Source: Burkholderiales bacterium PBB6 (GTDB lineage Bacteria; Pseudomonadota; Gammaproteobacteria; Burkholderiales; Burkholderiaceae_C). From it: a DNA stretch of 64,000 nucleotides. The position numbers and the translations under genes are program-made. The notes below the pieces were generated by a model. It was not told the origin of the DNA and did no database searches. It saw nothing but the letters and a program-made list of their open reading frames with translations. Position 1 is the stretch's first letter, and every line of letters begins with the position of its first letter. The stretch lies in contig NKIH01000006.1 of assembly GCA_002255925.1 (NCBI GenBank), positions 186,001 to 250,000 on the forward strand, read 5' to 3'. Positions 62,949 through 64,000 of the stretch are shown here, piece by piece.

Positions 62949-64000
62949 ATGAACTCGACAAACACCACAGCCGCCTCATGGCCCCGGCACAGCCTGGGGT
63001 CGCAACTCCATGCGTCCTGGCGTTCCTGGTGGGCGCAGGATTTCAAGCACACCGGGCCGGGCTGGATGCTGTGGTTGTGGACGCTGGCGTTCAGCCTGGT
63101 GTGCGCGGCGGGCTTCACCATCCTCGGCTTCGCCATGTTTGCCGGCGGCGAAGGTGCGTGGCGCAATCTGGACGGATGGCTGCAGTGGTACGTCATCAAC
63201 CTGCGCATCAGTCTGGCCATCGGCATCGTCATCCACCTGCTGCATGTGCTGTCGCGTGCGGTGATCGGGCTGCCACGCCTGCGCCGCATGGGCCGCCGGG
63301 CACGCGGCTTCTATTTCTCGGGCATTCCCCTGGTGGGTGTGGCCGTGGGCATGCCGCTCGGCCTGTCGTGGGCAGACGCCGGCTGGTTGTGGGTGCTGCG
63401 TGACGGTGACGCCAACACCGTGGCAGCCAGCCTGCTGCTGTCGACGATGATCGGGCTGCTGTTCTGGGGCGGCTTCACGCTGAAGGCCCGCCAGCTGCGC
63501 GCCGAGCAGCAGGCCGCCGAAGCGGCCCTGAAGCTGCTGCAGGGCCAGATCGAGCCGCACTTCCTGTTCAACAGCCTGGCCAATGTGGTGGGGCTGATCG
63601 AGGTGGAGCCGGCTCGCGCCCGCGCCCTGCTGGAAAGCTTCATCGCCTACCTGCGGGCCTCACTGGGCGGCCTGCGCCAGGACAACCGCACGATGGCCGA
63701 CGAGCTGACGCTGGTGCGCGCTTATGTGGATGTGCTGCGCCACCGCATGGAAGACCGCCTCACGGTTGACATCAACGTGCCAGCCGCGTTGCTGCCGCTG
63801 CCACTGCCCGCGCTGCTCATTCAACCGCTGGTGGAGAACGCCATCCGCCACGGCCTGGAGCCCAAGGTGGAGGGCGGCCATCTGCAGGTGCATGCCCGCG
63901 CCGAGGGCAGCACGCTCATCATCGAGGTGATCGATGATGGCCTGGGGCTGACCGGGAACGCGGGCACCGCCGGCTCCGGCACGGCGCTGGCCAACATCCG
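62949..64000 (+). CDS. LytS-type sensor histidine kinase (runs off right edge)
   Basis: 350 codons are present. The N-terminal half has about four transmembrane helices (WMLWLWTLAFSLVCAAGFTIL, YVINLRISLAIGIVIHLLHVL, GIPLVGVAVGMPLGLSW, SLLLSTMIGLLFWGGF). Then come the His_kinase (LytS) domain with the phospho-acceptor His in QIEPHFLFNSLANVV and the HATPase motif LLIQPLVENAIRHGLEPKVEGG and IIEVIDDGLGLTG. This matches the YehU/YpdA/LytS class that works with LytTR response regulators, usually encoded immediately downstream, beyond the window. Ligand unknown. The ATG at 62949 starts MNSTNTTAAS. Confidence 0.9.
   Translation, partial: MNSTNTTAASWPRHSLGSQLHASWRSWWAQDFKHTGPGWMLWLWTLAFSLVCAAGFTILGFAMFAGGEGAWRNLDGWLQWYVINLRISLAIGIVIHLLHVLSRAVIGLPRLRRMGRRARGFYFSGIPLVGVAVGMPLGLSWADAGWLWVLRDGDANTVAASLLLSTMIGLLFWGGFTLKARQLRAEQQAAEAALKLLQGQIEPHFLFNSLANVVGLIEVEPARARALLESFIAYLRASLGGLRQDNRTMADELTLVRAYVDVLRHRMEDRLTVDINVPAALLPLPLPALLIQPLVENAIRHGLEPKVEGGHLQVHARAEGSTLIIEVIDDGLGLTGNAGTAGSGTALANI

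Overview
The window is 64 kb of GC-rich (roughly two-thirds G+C), densely coding chromosome from a Gram-negative bacterium. Gene content (ParE, BamC, dapA, WaaA, UppP, TolC, CioAB-type oxidase, TrmB) and gene order (parE followed by a lytic transglycosylase; dapA-bamC; yecA-coaBC-dut; pcm-like/rhodanese/tolC facing waaA) suggest a betaproteobacterium of the order Burkholderiales, perhaps the Rubrivivax/Leptothrix/Roseateles group. That placement is inference. I see no insertion sequence, prophage, CRISPR array or rRNA. One tRNA-Gly(CCC) with an encoded CCA end is present.

Layout. 1-24.2 kb is mostly housekeeping: a lytic transglycosylase fragment and parE (minus); an MFS transporter, a small membrane protein, a methyltransferase, dapA and bamC (plus); an Ala-rich lipoprotein, a small hypothetical and a RoxA-like cupin oxygenase (minus); a SlyD-like isomerase (plus); the yecA-coaBC-dut run; a GNAT; an ypeA / ABC ATPase / FtsX permease / AttH-like operon; a DUF1993 protein; a GbsR/MarR regulator with cioAB behind a 34-bp perfect palindrome; and alaS.

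24.5-42.0 kb is the most interesting part: about 15 plus-strand genes with near-continuous start/stop overlaps. In order they are an ApbE flavin transferase, a 1003-residue lipoprotein resembling hydrazine synthase alpha (beta-propeller plus CXXCH motifs), a second Cys-motif lipoprotein, an SH3-plus-barrel outer-membrane protein, another small barrel, a TlpA-like thioredoxin, a DUF4266 lipoprotein ending GGGCGCN, a DUF3570 barrel, a periplasmic coiled-coil protein, two large TPR proteins, a small exported protein, an ExbB-like protein, two ExbD-like proteins (one with Asn in place of the proton-carrying Asp) and an AgmX/PglI-type TonB-like protein. I read this as a proton-motive-force-energised trans-envelope complex linked to extracytoplasmic redox chemistry. 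Its substrate and function are unknown. A CusR/HprR-type two-component pair with a recognisable operator follows directly.

44.4-64 kb holds a MocR/GabR-type regulator divergent from gabT-gabD, a degenerate GGDEF protein, the tRNA, trmB, uppP, a DUF1439 lipoprotein, a TetR-regulated RND efflux pair, a pcm-like/rhodanese/tolC operon that could supply the outer-membrane channel, waaA, a phosphomannomutase/phosphoglucomutase, and the start of a LytS-type histidine kinase that runs off the right edge.

Start sites were chosen by ribosome-binding sites, signal peptides and overlaps. All family assignments are from reading motifs, not from database searches.
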